Part shown: positions 13,035 to 23,620 of the stretch, piece after piece
How positions within the stretch are numbered: position 1 is the stretch's first letter
Layout: each line of letters begins with the position of its first letter
Source: Microvelia longipes
Lineage: Eukaryota; Arthropoda; Insecta; Hemiptera; Veliidae
Direction of reading: 5' to 3'
DNA: 64,000 nucleotides
Assembly (NCBI GenBank): GCA_018340805.1
Contig: JACMZG010001914.1
Coordinates: 9,035,590-9,099,589 of the forward strand
Translations under genes and position numbers: made by a program
The notes under the pieces: model-generated
The model's input: the letters and a program-made list of their open reading frames with translations, nothing else
What the model was told of the DNA's origin: nothing
Databases searched by the model: none

Positions 13035-13919
13035 TGTAGTTCCTGCTTTAGAGTATTGCTAAAAACTCACTACTGAGTTTGTTTTATAGTTATTGCTCTT
13101 TGTGACAACACTGTACGTTCAAAATATTTGTAAATAGATAGTATTAAAATATTATAATTATAACGAAGATGGTAACACTGCTTTACTATAAACCCATGTG
13201 AATACACTTACATTATGAAAACACAACATCCACAAAAGAAACATTAAGGACAGTCAAGTAATTTGTGTGAACGAAATAAATAATATTAAGCAATTCAATA
13301 ATATATCTTTTTACGATTTCAAACAAAATTAGGTTTTGAGTTTTTTTGTACAGTTTTTACATTTTTTTTTAGTTCAAGTTTACTGGTTTGAAGTTACGCA
13401 ATTGAAACGTTTTAAGGGTAGCGATTAAGTTTTTTTGGACAAGGCGTTTGACTACATTAGAAATTTCAAGGTGTGCGACTCAACGCATGTTAAAGGTGTG
13501 TTAGTATGCTCTAGTAAATTTTATACTGGAAGTTCTCGAAAACTTCCTGAATAGTATGATAGGGAATTTGGAGTAAAAAAATTTAGTTTTATAATAGTTG
13601 TTCTTAAAAAAAGGTGGTTCGTTCTACTCAGATTTAATATATATTTTTTTAATTAAATTTATTAAATTATCTAATATCCGATTTATTTAAACATTATAAA
13701 AATTAACATGAAAAGTGGGATGGACTAATAAATAACTGGATTAATAAAATAATTCTGCCAAGCATGGCACAAAGCTTCTATAATTATTTCGTTTGTTTAT
13801 TAAATGCCTTATAAAAACTTTACTTCCAAAAAATATAAAAATTATAGTAGTAAATAGATAACAAATTTTAGAGCATTTCCTTTGAAAAATTGTGTAATAA
13901 GAAGTAATGCTACTGCCAA

Positions 13920-13960
13920 AGAGCATGCATGCATACATATAATGCATGCATGTATGCATT
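13920..13960. repeat. ATGCATGC-rich palindrome
   Basis: GCATGCATGCATACATATAA is followed by TGCATGCATGTATGCATT, giving an almost complete inverted repeat of about 40 bp. Confidence 0.7.
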
Positions 13961-14039
13961 TTATGTATTTTTCCTCGAATACTTAGTGGGAGGTTACAAG
14001 TGCTCTTATTTTTTCTTAAGGTCCAAAAAAAAAAGAAAA

Positions 14040-14345
14040 AGCATTATAACGCCAGAGTGTGGGGCTAGACTAAATTCCACTACCACTAGGAAATTGCGAG
14101 CTTACCCCGTCACTAATTCAAAAAAACTTCGCGTCTGCTGCCGTCGCAGAGACCGCTGACTGGGGCAGACAAGTCAGAGACCGCCAAATTGACCGCCTCA
14201 AACAAAAAGACCTTTAACCTAGATGCTGACCCCACAGTTGACAGGGGCGTCAGCATCAGTTCCTACGATCCTCAGCTCTGACACTTCACCAGCTGTGAAT
14301 CTGGTGGGTGCTCATATTATGCCTAGGGTAGCCTGGCACCATAAC
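14040..14345. other. GC-richer block of unknown origin
   Basis: Base composition changes sharply to near-balanced GC for about 300 bp, including GTTGACAGGGGCGTCAGCAT and GGTAGCCTGGCACC. A 76-codon frame ends inside it at 14159 but resembles nothing I recognise. This may be a fragment of a retroelement or captured sequence. No second copy is visible in the window. Confidence 0.4.
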
Positions 14346-14350
14346 TGTAC

Positions 14351-14506
14351 ATTGGTGACGTCATGTTTTTTTTATTTTACGTAACAGTTACGATTTCATA
14401 TTAATATTACATTATTTTTCGACTGTTTTGTCTTAAATTATGTAAAGTGAATTTTATCTATTCTTTACCTATCCGTGTTGTATAAGATGATTTAACGTGA
14501 CGTCAC
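14351..14506. mobile_element. Possible short-TIR MITE
   Basis: GGTGACGTCATGTTT on the left and AACGTGACGTCACTG on the right are inverted with one or two mismatches, about 155 bp apart. The inverted repeat is short and there is no second copy, so this is tentative. Confidence 0.3.
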
Positions 14507-14609
14507 TGAGAAATACCCGCAATTTGTAAGGTGAATTATAAATATATGCTCTGATAGGGTTTGTAGAAGAGTGGGGAGTCTCTATTCTCTTTCTAGGGAG
14601 ACTTTTATA

Positions 14610-14896
14610 TAGTCCAAGAGCCCAGGGGTGTTTTGTTAATAAAAAGTGTAATGGCTGGAACCGGTCTCAATTTTTCGTAAATATCTTCCTGAACAAGGAT
14701 CTGCAATTCTTCCAACTCGTATCGGATGGGTGTCCCAGGCAAGAACGCATTTTAGGGGTCAAAGGTTCTGGGACATCCATCCGATACGAGTCGGCAGAAT
14801 TGCAGATCCTTGTTCAAGAAGATATTTACGAAAAATTGAGACCGGTTCCAGCCATTACACTTTTTATTCACAAAACACCCCTGGGCTCTTGGTCTA
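14610..14896. mobile_element. Fold-back element with arms of about 120 bp
   Basis: The left arm begins TAGTCCAAGAGCCCAGGGGT and the right arm ends in its near-exact complement (ACCCCTGGGCTCTTGGTCTA). Similarity continues inward through GCTGGAACCGGTCTCAATTT and CGTATCGGATGG to a loop of about 40 bp near 14740-14770. Arms are more GC-rich than the surroundings. No coding frame. Confidence 0.9.
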
Positions 14897-15075
14897 ATAG
14901 GAGTAAGTGAGATATGGCACCATATGGAAACTGTTTTACTAGATTTAGATCTAGACCCCCCCCCTAATCACTGAATTCTTTTACCTAAGTCCTTCCTCTA
15001 AGTATTAGTCTCTTTGGCTACTGCTAAGGCGTAAACCGGAATGAAGTGCTTTGTCGAACAAGAAAGCACGGTTTA

Positions 15076-15300
15076 ATGACGTCGTAAAGAAAACAATTTC
15101 CGGATAGCACAACTAGACCTAAAGATTGTTTTTTTATTAAGTTTCAACTCTCCATCATAAATGCGCTGGGAGCAACAATGATAACAGACGCACACACATA
15201 TACACACAGAAAACCACGTAAGAGGTCTTAAAAATACCTGGAACTGATAATTCCGGAAACATTCCGTATGTCATCGGTAAAAATCAAAAAAAGTAAAAAT
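15076..15300 (-). mobile_element. Family V fragment
   Basis: Carries GGATAGCACAACTAGACCTA, then TTTCAACTCTC, ACAATGATAACAGACGCACA, GAGGTCTTAAAAA and AATTCCGGAAACATTCC, all in V minus-strand order and truncated at both ends. Confidence 0.75.
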
Positions 15301-15729
15301 CCCAAATGTTTTATGTTTTCTATATATATTTCCCACGATTTCGTCCTAGCTTTTCCATAATTATCACATCCTAATAAACAGCATTACAAGAATGTAGGAC
15401 TATTTTTAAAATGATTTTACATTATTAATTATAAATTACATAATTTATCTTTGTTCCAGGTTTGTGCGAGAAATTATTAACATACGCGATGTTTAATACA
15501 ATAATGAAAGAGTTATAAATTTAATTTTGTAACAATTATTGGTAAGAGTTTTTTTCTATAACTTAGTTAACCTACAAGTACCAATTAAAAATTTGTCATA
15601 ATAATATAGTACCATCATAGTATACAGTATCATCATACATTAACATTTATTATCATATATATCATTTATTTATCACAATGATTAATATAGTATTTATCAT
15701 AATATTTTTTATTATACTTAATATAATAT

Positions 15730-15810
15730 TTATCTATAATATCTATAATATTCCATCTATTATCTATATCTATAATATATATCTATTATATCTATAATAT
15801 TTATATTTGT
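15730..15810. repeat. Irregular ATCTATAAT microsatellite
   Basis: Repeated CTATAATAT and TATCTATA words immediately left of the fold-back at 15815. Confidence 0.7.
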
Positions 15811-15814
15811 TATA

Positions 15815-16313
15815 AGGCGCGATCGAATATCCACGGCCTTCTAGAACATTGGATCACCAACAAACTTTTTTTAAAACTTTTTGTTTCAAAATTTTCAGTA
15901 ATTAGCCGGATTTGCGATAAATGAAGCCTATTTCCGTAATCTGCACGCTCTTTTGGTTAATCTCAAAGAGTATTTACATTCGCTCAACGATTTATTTTTA
16001 ATCTAACTTGGTACATACATAACTACTGTTAGACGTCAATGTTAACAAATATGACATGTCAAAATATAACACAAATCAGGTAGATAACATTGACGTCTAA
16101 CAGTAGTTATGTATGTACCAAGTTAGATTAAAAATAAATCGTTGAGTGAATGTAAATACTCTTGGAGATTAACCAAATGAGCGTGCAAATTACGGAAATA
16201 GGCTTTATTTATCACAAATCCGGCTAATTACTAAACATTTTGAAAAAAAAGTTATAAAAAAAGTTTGTTGGTGATCCAATGTATTAGAAGGCCGTGGATA
16301 TTCGACCGCGCCT
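15815..16313. mobile_element. Symmetric 499-bp fold-back element
   Basis: Arms of about 229 bp (15815-16043 and 16085-16313) flank a 41-bp spacer. Termini are AGGCGCG(A/G)TCGAATATCC and its complement, and the two arms differ at only a few positions and small indels. TA dinucleotides flank both ends (15813-15814, 16314-16315), consistent with a TA target duplication of the Tc1/mariner type. No coding frame is present. Confidence 0.9.
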
Positions 16314-16865
16314 TATTAAACTTAATATAATATTTAGCATAATATGGCATTTATGATAAATGTTTTAAAACATTACAGGGAGCCATGATATTCCGACGAA
16401 TAATGTGACGATTACATTAGATTAAGATTTGGATTATGAACCTTAGACCATGTTTCGTCCTGAAATGGTTGTTTATACCATTCCTTCTAGATGGGTGGGT
16501 GGTCCCTTAAGATGACTATCGTGATGCTCTAAGCGCGCTTTTAATCTGGGTCTAAAATTGTACCAAAATTTTCTTTGTGGCCATACTTGACAATGAATCG
16601 TTAATTTGTAATGATTGATTATGAATCAAAATTAATAAAAAAAAACTTTATCTCACATTTACATACTTACTACGAATTCATTAGCACACCTATCCATGAA
16701 AGAAAAATTTATTATTATTCTCACCGGTTACCCATTCAAGTACTGATCATGCTCAATACAGCTTAACTCAAATGATAAGTAACAATACCGTTTGAAAAGT
16801 TGCAAGTGATAAAATAAAATTGAAGACACGGAAACCGTCGATACTTGCTGTTTGATATGAATATC

Positions 16866-16902
16866 CCTGGACCGATTTCGGCATAAAGTCATCATCAGCA
16901 GG
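16866..16902 (-). ncRNA. Hammerhead-like motif, copy A (decayed)
   Basis: On the minus strand the order is CCTG, CTGATGA, a stem-II region, GAA, ATCGGT, C, CAGG. The outer CCTG/CAGG can pair as stem I. The stem III hexamer has lost perfect self-complementarity (ATCGGT instead of ACCGGT), and stem II has one mismatch (GAC facing GCC). Confidence 0.5.
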
Positions 16903-17105
16903 CGGGGCAACACTCGAGCTCTCAACTAATAAAGTTATATCAAGTGTCTTAGTAAGACTTTAAGTTCACTGATGATATAATAAGATAATAAGAGATAATA
17001 TAATAAGATAATATAATAAGAGCACGACGAGCCCTCTTAAAACCGTCGTTTTAATTGAGACTCACTTATATAACTTTATTAGTTGAGAGCTCGAGTGTTG
17101 CCTCG

Positions 17106-17142
17106 CCTGCTGATGATGGCGTTAAACCAAAACCGGTCCAGG
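17106..17142 (+). ncRNA. Hammerhead-like motif, copy B (decayed)
   Basis: CCTG, CTGATGA, TGGC-loop, then CAA in place of the conserved GAA, followed by the palindromic ACCGGT, C and CAGG. The substitution at the conserved G predicts loss of self-cleavage. Confidence 0.5.
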
Positions 17143-17219
17143 GATATTTATATCCAACAGCAAGTATCGACGGAAGCCGATTCATTAATTGCTTCTTCAA
17201 CTTGCGGTAAATACATTTT

Positions 17220-18110
17220 TAATTAAATGAAACTTCGTAATTGTGTTTGTTATAAAATTTAAACGTTTTTAAATTATGTTTGTTCATGTCTTTCAATAAA
17301 TATGATATACAATACAGCATGTTACAAGATAAAAATGTCTGGGTCCAATAATTATTTTATTTAATTTTTGAAATCGTTACGAAGTCATTAAAGGGTATTA
17401 ATGACACCATAAACATTTCATTTCTCGCACGACACAAGGTCAGTTTTGCAATTGTTTGCCACACCTAACTCTCAGATACGATCATCATAAATTATTGTCA
17501 AGTATGTTAACTGCGTGTATTGTCAGTTATAATAGAAATATTTTTAGTTATAATGATTATAAGAGCTACATAGGCTTCCGTGGTTCATGTCAAGAAGGAT
17601 ACAAGTTTTTGGTAATGACTGCTTCAATATAGATGAAAAATCCGACGGTTGCTTCCACTGTGGGAGACATCTTCAGGGACGTAGGACATCATAGATGAAC
17701 ACTCTATGTTTTCCAAAACTCAACTCATACATATACACTTATGTTTATATGTTTTTTATATGTTTATGTTACTTATGTTTTTTTTATTTTTTTACACTTA
17801 CGTATAAATTCATTCTTTTACCTCATAAAATTACCTTCATTACCTATAAAATTATAATTTAGAAATATTTTTGTAAAAACAAACAACGACCGTACAATGT
17901 ATAGTAGGTAAATTTTAGCCAAAAAAAAATAAAAGTGACCTTTGATTCAGAGATCTCGGGGGGCATATTAACCTACCTTAAAAATCCTTTATTATTTATC
18001 TATTTTCTATCTATTTTATATCTAATATTATTCTATTTTGTTTATCTAAGGCTATAATATTTTAAGAGGAGATTGATTTTCTTAGGCCAGGTAACATGTC
18101 CCACAAGATC
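17220..18110. other. Unassigned AT-rich DNA
   Basis: No gene, RNA or long repeat recognised between the hammerhead fold-back and the GGCCCG-type element. Confidence 0.5.
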
Positions 18111-18116
18111 CCTTTA

Positions 18117-18578
18117 AGTCCTGTATTCAAAGAAAGTCCGTCTCCAGTCTCCAGTTCCTTAAGGAAGCCTGAAACCTCCTAAAGAGGAATATAGAAAGTC
18201 AAATATAGACATTTTAAGCTTGTTTTAGGTCTATTTAGAGTCCTTAAGGACTCCTTTAGGCGACTTTAGGGACTCCTTTAGGTGGCCTTAAGGACTCCTT
18301 AAGGAATCTTTTAGGTTTCTTAAGGAGTCCTTAAATACTTCTTTGGGTATTCTTAAGGACTCTTTTAGGTGTCATTAAGGACTACATTAGGTGTCCTTAT
18401 AGAATCCTTTAGGTGTCTTTCAAGAATCCTTTAGGTGTCCTTAAAGACACCTTTAGAGGTCCTTAAGGAATCTTCTAGATGCCCTTAAGAACTTTTAAAG
18501 GACTTCTAAGGAATCTCTTAAGGAGTCCTTAAGGACACCCTAAGTCATAGGTAATGAAAACGTTATTGAATACGAACT
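18117..18578. mobile_element. GGCCCG-type element filled with TTAAGGACTCC repeats
   Basis: Termini AGTCCTGTATTCAAAGA and ATTGAATACGAACT are diverged versions of the inverted ends of the elements at 30468 and 51911. Target TA (or TTAA) flanks both ends. The interior is a degenerate array of CCTTAAGGACTCCTTTAGGT words, self-complementary in many places. No coding frame. Confidence 0.75.
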
Positions 18579-19196
18579 TAAGTCTTTGAAATTGTATACT
18601 TTTATTATTACTACAATATTTATTTAACAATTTTATTTCGATTTACTTACGAAAAGACAATTCCATTAAAACCTATTTATCATTATCTTTCACAATATAA
18701 AGCAGGAAGAGAATGAAATAAAAAGTAAAAAAAACTAATAAAGTGTGATAAAACAATTCCAGGTATATTTTCCCATCACGATATTGCCCTAGAAAATCGC
18801 AAATCATAGTAAGTAATGTATAATGCCATCAAAGTGATAACACGATCACATCATTTTAGTGTAGTCTTAAAAATTTATTTTATAATGTTGCCAAATTGTT
18901 GTAGATATTATTTATCTTTAACATTTGCGAAGACTACTATTTTAAAATAAGTTTATAATTTTTCAAAATTATTATGAATAAAGCGTGGTGATACAGTAAT
19001 AATGGTAATAGTGGTAATGCAACTGCGACTGGCAAGATTTATTTTAAATATATTATAAACTTAGTACCTAAACTTACTTAAATAATTTGAAGTAAAGTAA
19101 ATCGTGAAGTTTATTCATAAATGAATATAAGATGGAATAATAATATATCATTTGATACTACCGATTTTTGCAAAAAATTAATAGTTAATACAGTAT

Positions 19197-19862
19197 AATT
19201 GAGCGAGAAACACCTAGGAAATGTAACAAGCAAAATGCAATGCTACATCTGGGAACTGTTCCATCATTGATGGCTCGACATAACGTCATGTCTCACTCTG
19301 TTTCGTTAAGTCTCATCGCGTCCCTCTTAACTCGTCAGGGCGCCGAAAGAGCTTGAGAATGAGTTCAGGCTCTGTCGGTGCCCTAATGAGTTAGATGTAA
19401 CGAAACCAAGGATCTTAAATAAAGAGGATGACGCACTAAGTCGATTTGCCATACAAAAAAGTGACCCCATCGAAAACCAAAAAATAGAGAGAATTCAACA
19501 CGAAACACGTCAAAAACCAACAGCACATACTTGGTACAAACTGCGCATGCTTACAATTCTTATAACAGCGCAGGTCTTAAATTTTAGAGGTGCTTGAGAA
19601 GGTTATAACAAAACACACTTAAATCATCACTGTAGTGGCAAAGTATAATCCAAAATTTAAAACTTTTAGAAAGTTTAGGAGCAAACTCGATAACCTTGCT
19701 ACATAACCTGCATTTGGCGCCTTTGTTTCCTTATAACCAAGGGGAAGGTAAGTTTGCTCCTATTTCTCTATCTCATACAACTTCCATGTGGGTCAGAAAG
19801 GTCAGAATGCGTCATCCCCTATATTCAAGATTCTTGAACGAAACAGAGTGGGACATGGGGAT
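19197..19862. mobile_element. Family Z palindromic MITE, copy 1, split by Y1
   Basis: The left part (19197-19406) matches Z2 at 60437 onward: CACCTAGGAAATGTAACAAG, TGCTACATCTGGGAACTGTT, then GTCATGTCTCACTCTGTTTC. The right part resumes at 19837 with AACGAAACAGAGTGGGACAT, the complement of a stretch in the left arm. A Y element sits exactly between the halves. The right arm is truncated beyond about 19862. Confidence 0.8.
19407..19836 (+). mobile_element. Family Y hAT-type MITE, copy 1
   Basis: Termini CAAGGATCTTAAATAAAG and CTATATTCAAGATTCTTG are inverted repeats, and the inverted similarity continues inward through GGATGACGCA. A perfect 8-bp target duplication AACGAAAC lies at 19399-19406 and 19837-19844, which together with the CA...TG ends points to the hAT superfamily. 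The interior matches Y2 (28148-28670) in opposite orientation, including TGCGCATGCTTACAATTCTT. No transposase is encoded. Confidence 0.92.
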
Positions 19863-19949
19863 AAGTACGAATGGGAATAAGAATGGAATAATATTAGATA
19901 AAAAAATAAATGTATCTTGTAAAAAAACAACGTCATAAGCTCATTTTTC

Positions 19950-21160
19950 CTTTTAAAAATACGCTAAAAATAAAGAGTCAAATAAATAAATTTAGCCTAA
20001 CCTCAAACTAAAGCAATTCGGGTCACTAAAACGATCTCTGTCTACAAGGTATCTAAATCCATTGTATCGTGTCTGATTCCATTTCTATCTGATATTTAAG
20101 ATAACGCAGTAATATAACTTGTTGAACTATAGTTAACAAAGAATGTTAACTTTTAACAAAAATATTCAATGCCATTTCTTTAACATTACAAAAAAAAAGA
20201 AAAAAAGTTACAAAATCTCTTCCTTAAGAGAAATTGAATACATTTTTCTTTTAAACACACTTACTATTTCGATACTTATGATGGAAAGGAAAAATTCAAT
20301 CTTTTACCTAATAAAGTGAAACTTGACAGTTTTGAATCCTGATTATTCTCACATTATGACTGACTTTTTTTTCATAAATAGACAGACATGAAAAATTGAG
20401 CATATTTGTGTATTTTTATTAGCTAAGGAAAAAATCTAATAATATTTTTAATCTTTAATAAATCTTTAGTCGTCCGCTTATTTCGTAATTTCCGTAATTG
20501 CTCATAAAAAAAGACTATCGATAGTTTTACCGCCTATATTTATTTTATTATTTTTAGCACGTGTATATTTAGCAATATTCATAACAAAATTCATCTATTA
20601 CAACTCCTTAAAATCTTGGTTTACATTTTATTTTAAAACATATGTACAATAAAATTATAGAGACATATTTTTTTTCAAATCTTAAAGTACTCGTAAAAAT
20701 GATAAATTTACATAGGGAAAATTTAAATAAAGCATATTTACGTAGTTCACTTTTACTTCAGCTAACCTCAGAAGTAAATTGCTTGTCACCCTTGAAACAA
20801 GCACTAAAATTTTTGTCTCGCGGCTTCACTTAGTTTCTGAATAGTAGAAACAAATCCAGTGTGTTGTTTAGCCCAATTGGTACTTTTTTGGTACAGAATG
20901 TCTTATTCCAGTAATTAAAATGATTTTTTTCGGGCGGCTATAAAGTAGGCACTTTACACCCTCAAACAAGTAGGTGAAATGCCTTATTTACCGTATGCGA
21001 CAATTTCGAAGTTTTTTAAGGTCGTTAAAGTTACTCAAATGACCACTAGGTGGGCGCTAGTAGTTTATTACAAGGTTATAATATTACCTTCCTTGTATTG
21101 ATTATTCAGACATTGGAAGTATGCCCCGCCAGAATTTTAGCTAGCGAGGCGACCAAAAGA
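19950..21160. other. Unassigned AT-rich DNA
   Basis: No recognised gene or dispersed repeat. A 63-codon frame at 20642-20833 has no domain signature. Confidence 0.5.
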
Positions 21161-21164
21161 AGTT

Positions 21165-21309
21165 TACCTACTATTTCTACTATTACTATTTCTACGACTA
21201 CTATTTCTACTATTTTTACTACTACTATTTCTACGACTACTATTTCTACTTTTAACTACTACTATTTCTACTACTAATATTTCTACGACTTCTATTTCTA
21301 CTACTATAC
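21165..21309. repeat. TTTCTACTACTA microsatellite
   Basis: Runs of ACTATTTCTACTA and ACTATTTCTACGACT with a period of 9-12 bases on the plus strand. The open frame covering it is serine/threonine/isoleucine repeat and not a gene. Confidence 0.88.
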
Positions 21310-22535
21310 ATTATTCTTTTTTCGGAAAAAATAGCATATGCTATACAACTGGGAATGATTTTTTTTAGCTCGGCTCCGTTTAGTCTCGCTTAGCTCGATA
21401 GTAAATAAAAAGTCAAGTTAGTAAATATAAGTCGCCACGGTCAAAGAAGACCCTCCTCACAGTCTCATAACACACACAGTCTCATCAGCAAAATTAAAAA
21501 CTTCCTTAAAAAAAATATAATTATAAAAAAGTAAAGAACTTAGATTTTGTAGGATGAATCAAAACTATTTTTTGAACTTTGAACTACCTTTTTAACTTTA
21601 ATTTTTCAATTTACTTAATTTTTGTTTACCCAAAGAAGTAAATTATAAAGTTATTCAACTGAAAGTAAATACTTCCAGATGTGAAGTTAAAAAATACAAA
21701 GTCATGCTTTCCCCGTTAAGAACTAAAAAGATAATCGATTAAAATCAGAAATAACTGAAAGTTGATTTTTGAGGGAAAGATTTATAAAAAAACAGTAGTG
21801 TGCCTTATGGTTTAAAACGTACCTAAAGAGATGTTCTATTTTTTCACGAGAGGGATATATCAAAGTTTTTTTTGTTTTTGACAGACTAATTAGTAGACCA
21901 GTTCAAAGGTAGGCGAAGATACTTTAAAAAAATATTATTTATTAACACTTTTTAAGCAAAAACCCCTTTTACTTTTAAGTAAGTTACAGTGAAAGTAGTA
22001 AATGAACTTTCTCGTTTTAAATCTGTCTTTGATACATAACTGGTGTCTTTTTTTTAAATAATATTAAATTTCATTTAAAAAAATCAGGTTTTATGGGGTA
22101 AAAACGGAACTATTCTACATCAGGTTCAAGAGTGAGAATGGAACAAGTTGATTCCCGAGTTGAATTTTATGGCCATGTGACGTAATGAAAGGATGAGCGG
22201 AATTTGAGTTGAGTTCTGTTATTTTGTACCTTCCAGGTGATTAAATTGTTTTAATTAGAGTGGGATGTCGAAAATTAGTTAGGCACCACTTTTGCTCGCA
22301 TATAATTATCCCTTGTTTAAATTTTAATTATAAGGATTATATATTTTAACGACCATTAAAATAATAATAGCCATAATAATAATAATAATAAAAGAATAAC
22401 AGCCAGAGGAATCACATAATAAAACATAATAACTTTTAATAATATGCGTAGTTAAATAAAAAAGATTTAAAATTATACTTTATTTGAATGACATATCCTC
22501 CGTTGACACGAGTATACAAATTTGCCAAATCCCTA
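21310..22535. other. Unassigned AT-rich DNA
   Basis: No gene recognised. A short (AAT)n stretch occurs at about 22376-22392. Confidence 0.5.
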
Positions 22536-22564
22536 GACTAGCGTACAAAACGTTGTCTGTCTGT

Positions 22565-22602
<38 letters not shown>

Positions 22603-22631
22603 TTGTGTCTGTTATTGTCGTATCTCCTAAT

Positions 22632-23202
22632 AGTAGTGATAGTAATATGGGGGAGTGGTAGTAACTACCAGGCAAGTAGGCCACGTTGTTGGGCCCTTTT
22701 TGCCAGCTCCCTAAGATAGTGTTCTACTCCATTTAATTTCAAGTGTAGGTATATTTCATCTAATCTAGACAGAAGAGCCGTGAATTTCTATGGTTCCTCT
22801 CATGCTTTTTCAAGCACATATGTTCACTGACTCTTATAGTCTAGTTAAAACTAGGAAAAACGCGTGCCCTCGCTGTTAAATCAAACCTCCAAACATTTTA
22901 AACTACTAGGCTGACACACTATAGTATTATAATGAATCTACTATGACGGTCCTAAATTTTGCCTAAACCCAGTTTCATTTAGGGTAAGGGATCTTTAACG
23001 AGTACCTGACAACGCACAGGCTCGAGACCACCGGCTTTACGTCCCTTCTAAAGGACGTGGTACGCAGAATTTTTATCCCTCTCATAAAAATCCCAGAGGC
23101 CCGTGCTGGGATTGAACCCATGACTAATTAAACTCGGGAGTTTAAAGTCCATTCATTCTGTGTATTGGCCGCGTACCTTAACCACTACACTACGGGTGAC
23201 TC
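22632..23202 (-). mobile_element. tRNA-derived SINE family T, copy 1
   Basis: Read on the minus strand, the head starts near 23202 with an A-box-like TAGTGTAGTGGTTAAGG (about 23177-23193) and a B-box-like GGTTCAATCCCAGC (about 23108-23121), the two halves of a tRNA-type RNA polymerase III promoter. A body of about 450 bp follows. A 13-bp target duplication CGTATCTCCTAAT flanks it (22619-22631 and 23203-23215). At 571 bp it is long for a SINE. A second, diverged copy lies at 33681-34411 and a tail fragment at 11317-11400. Confidence 0.88.
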
Positions 23203-23574
23203 CGTATCTCCTAATGCATTTATGGTTGAAAGTTGAAACTTAGTACAAGAATAAATAAAGCAGCATTAGGTCTAGTTGTGCTGTGCGTGTGTTATCCTGA
23301 TAATAATTTCATTAAGAAGTACCCACAATAATGACACAGCAAAAATTTTGAAAATTCATAAAACACAGAAAAATGATTCGATTGATTTGATATTTGGCTC
23401 GATTGTAGTCATATTAAAACCCAAATATGTGCTGTTTTATCTCATTATCAGCATTAGTTTAACTTTTATCAACTGACTAGAGCACATTTTTATCCAATTT
23501 ATTTGAAATTCGGAACAATTATATCCCTTTAAGTATATACGGCAAGTATATCTACGCTTTTTGTTAGATCATAA

Positions 23575-23620
23575 AAATTAGGCAGCATCGAGCGAGGTCA
23601 GTGCCTAGATGGGTGACCGC
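23575..23620 (+). pseudogene. 5S-rRNA-like segment inside V
   Basis: The stretch from AAATTAGGCAGCATCG to TAGATGGGTGACCGC aligns without gaps to the 3' half of animal 5S rRNA as I remember it, with about 38 of 46 positions the same. It covers the internal control region, including the C-box. The 5' half of 5S is not convincingly present and the sequence runs into V on both sides, so it is not a 5S gene. Equivalent, more diverged segments occur in V at about 6395-6450, 47150-47200 and 51555-51610. Confidence 0.75.

Larger units (their letters stand above)
16830..17180. mobile_element. Inverted pair of hammerhead-bearing repeat units
   Basis: Arms at about 16830-16945 and 17063-17180 are inverted copies. 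Each runs through CCGTCGATACTTGCTGTT, AATATCCCTGG, the hammerhead-like core, AACACTCGAGCTCTCAACTA and ATAAAGTTATAT. The spacer is AT-rich (AATAAGATAAT repeats). A partial third copy lies at 45717-45800. Penelope-like elements are known to carry hammerhead motifs in their terminal repeats and often sit in inverted arrangement. No reverse transcriptase is present here, so the assignment rests on the ribozyme core and the layout. Confidence 0.7.

Noticed and set aside
16971..16977. Extra CTGATGA in the spacer of the hammerhead fold-back
   Set aside because: There is no GAA plus palindromic hexamer at the right distance and no stem I partner.
23094..23202. A functional tRNA gene
   Set aside because: A- and B-box-like motifs exist, but the cloverleaf and acceptor stem do not close and a 450-bp SINE body follows.
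23575..23620. A functional 5S rRNA gene
   Set aside because: Only the 3' half matches, several substitutions occur, the segment is embedded in V, and there is no T-run terminator directly after it.
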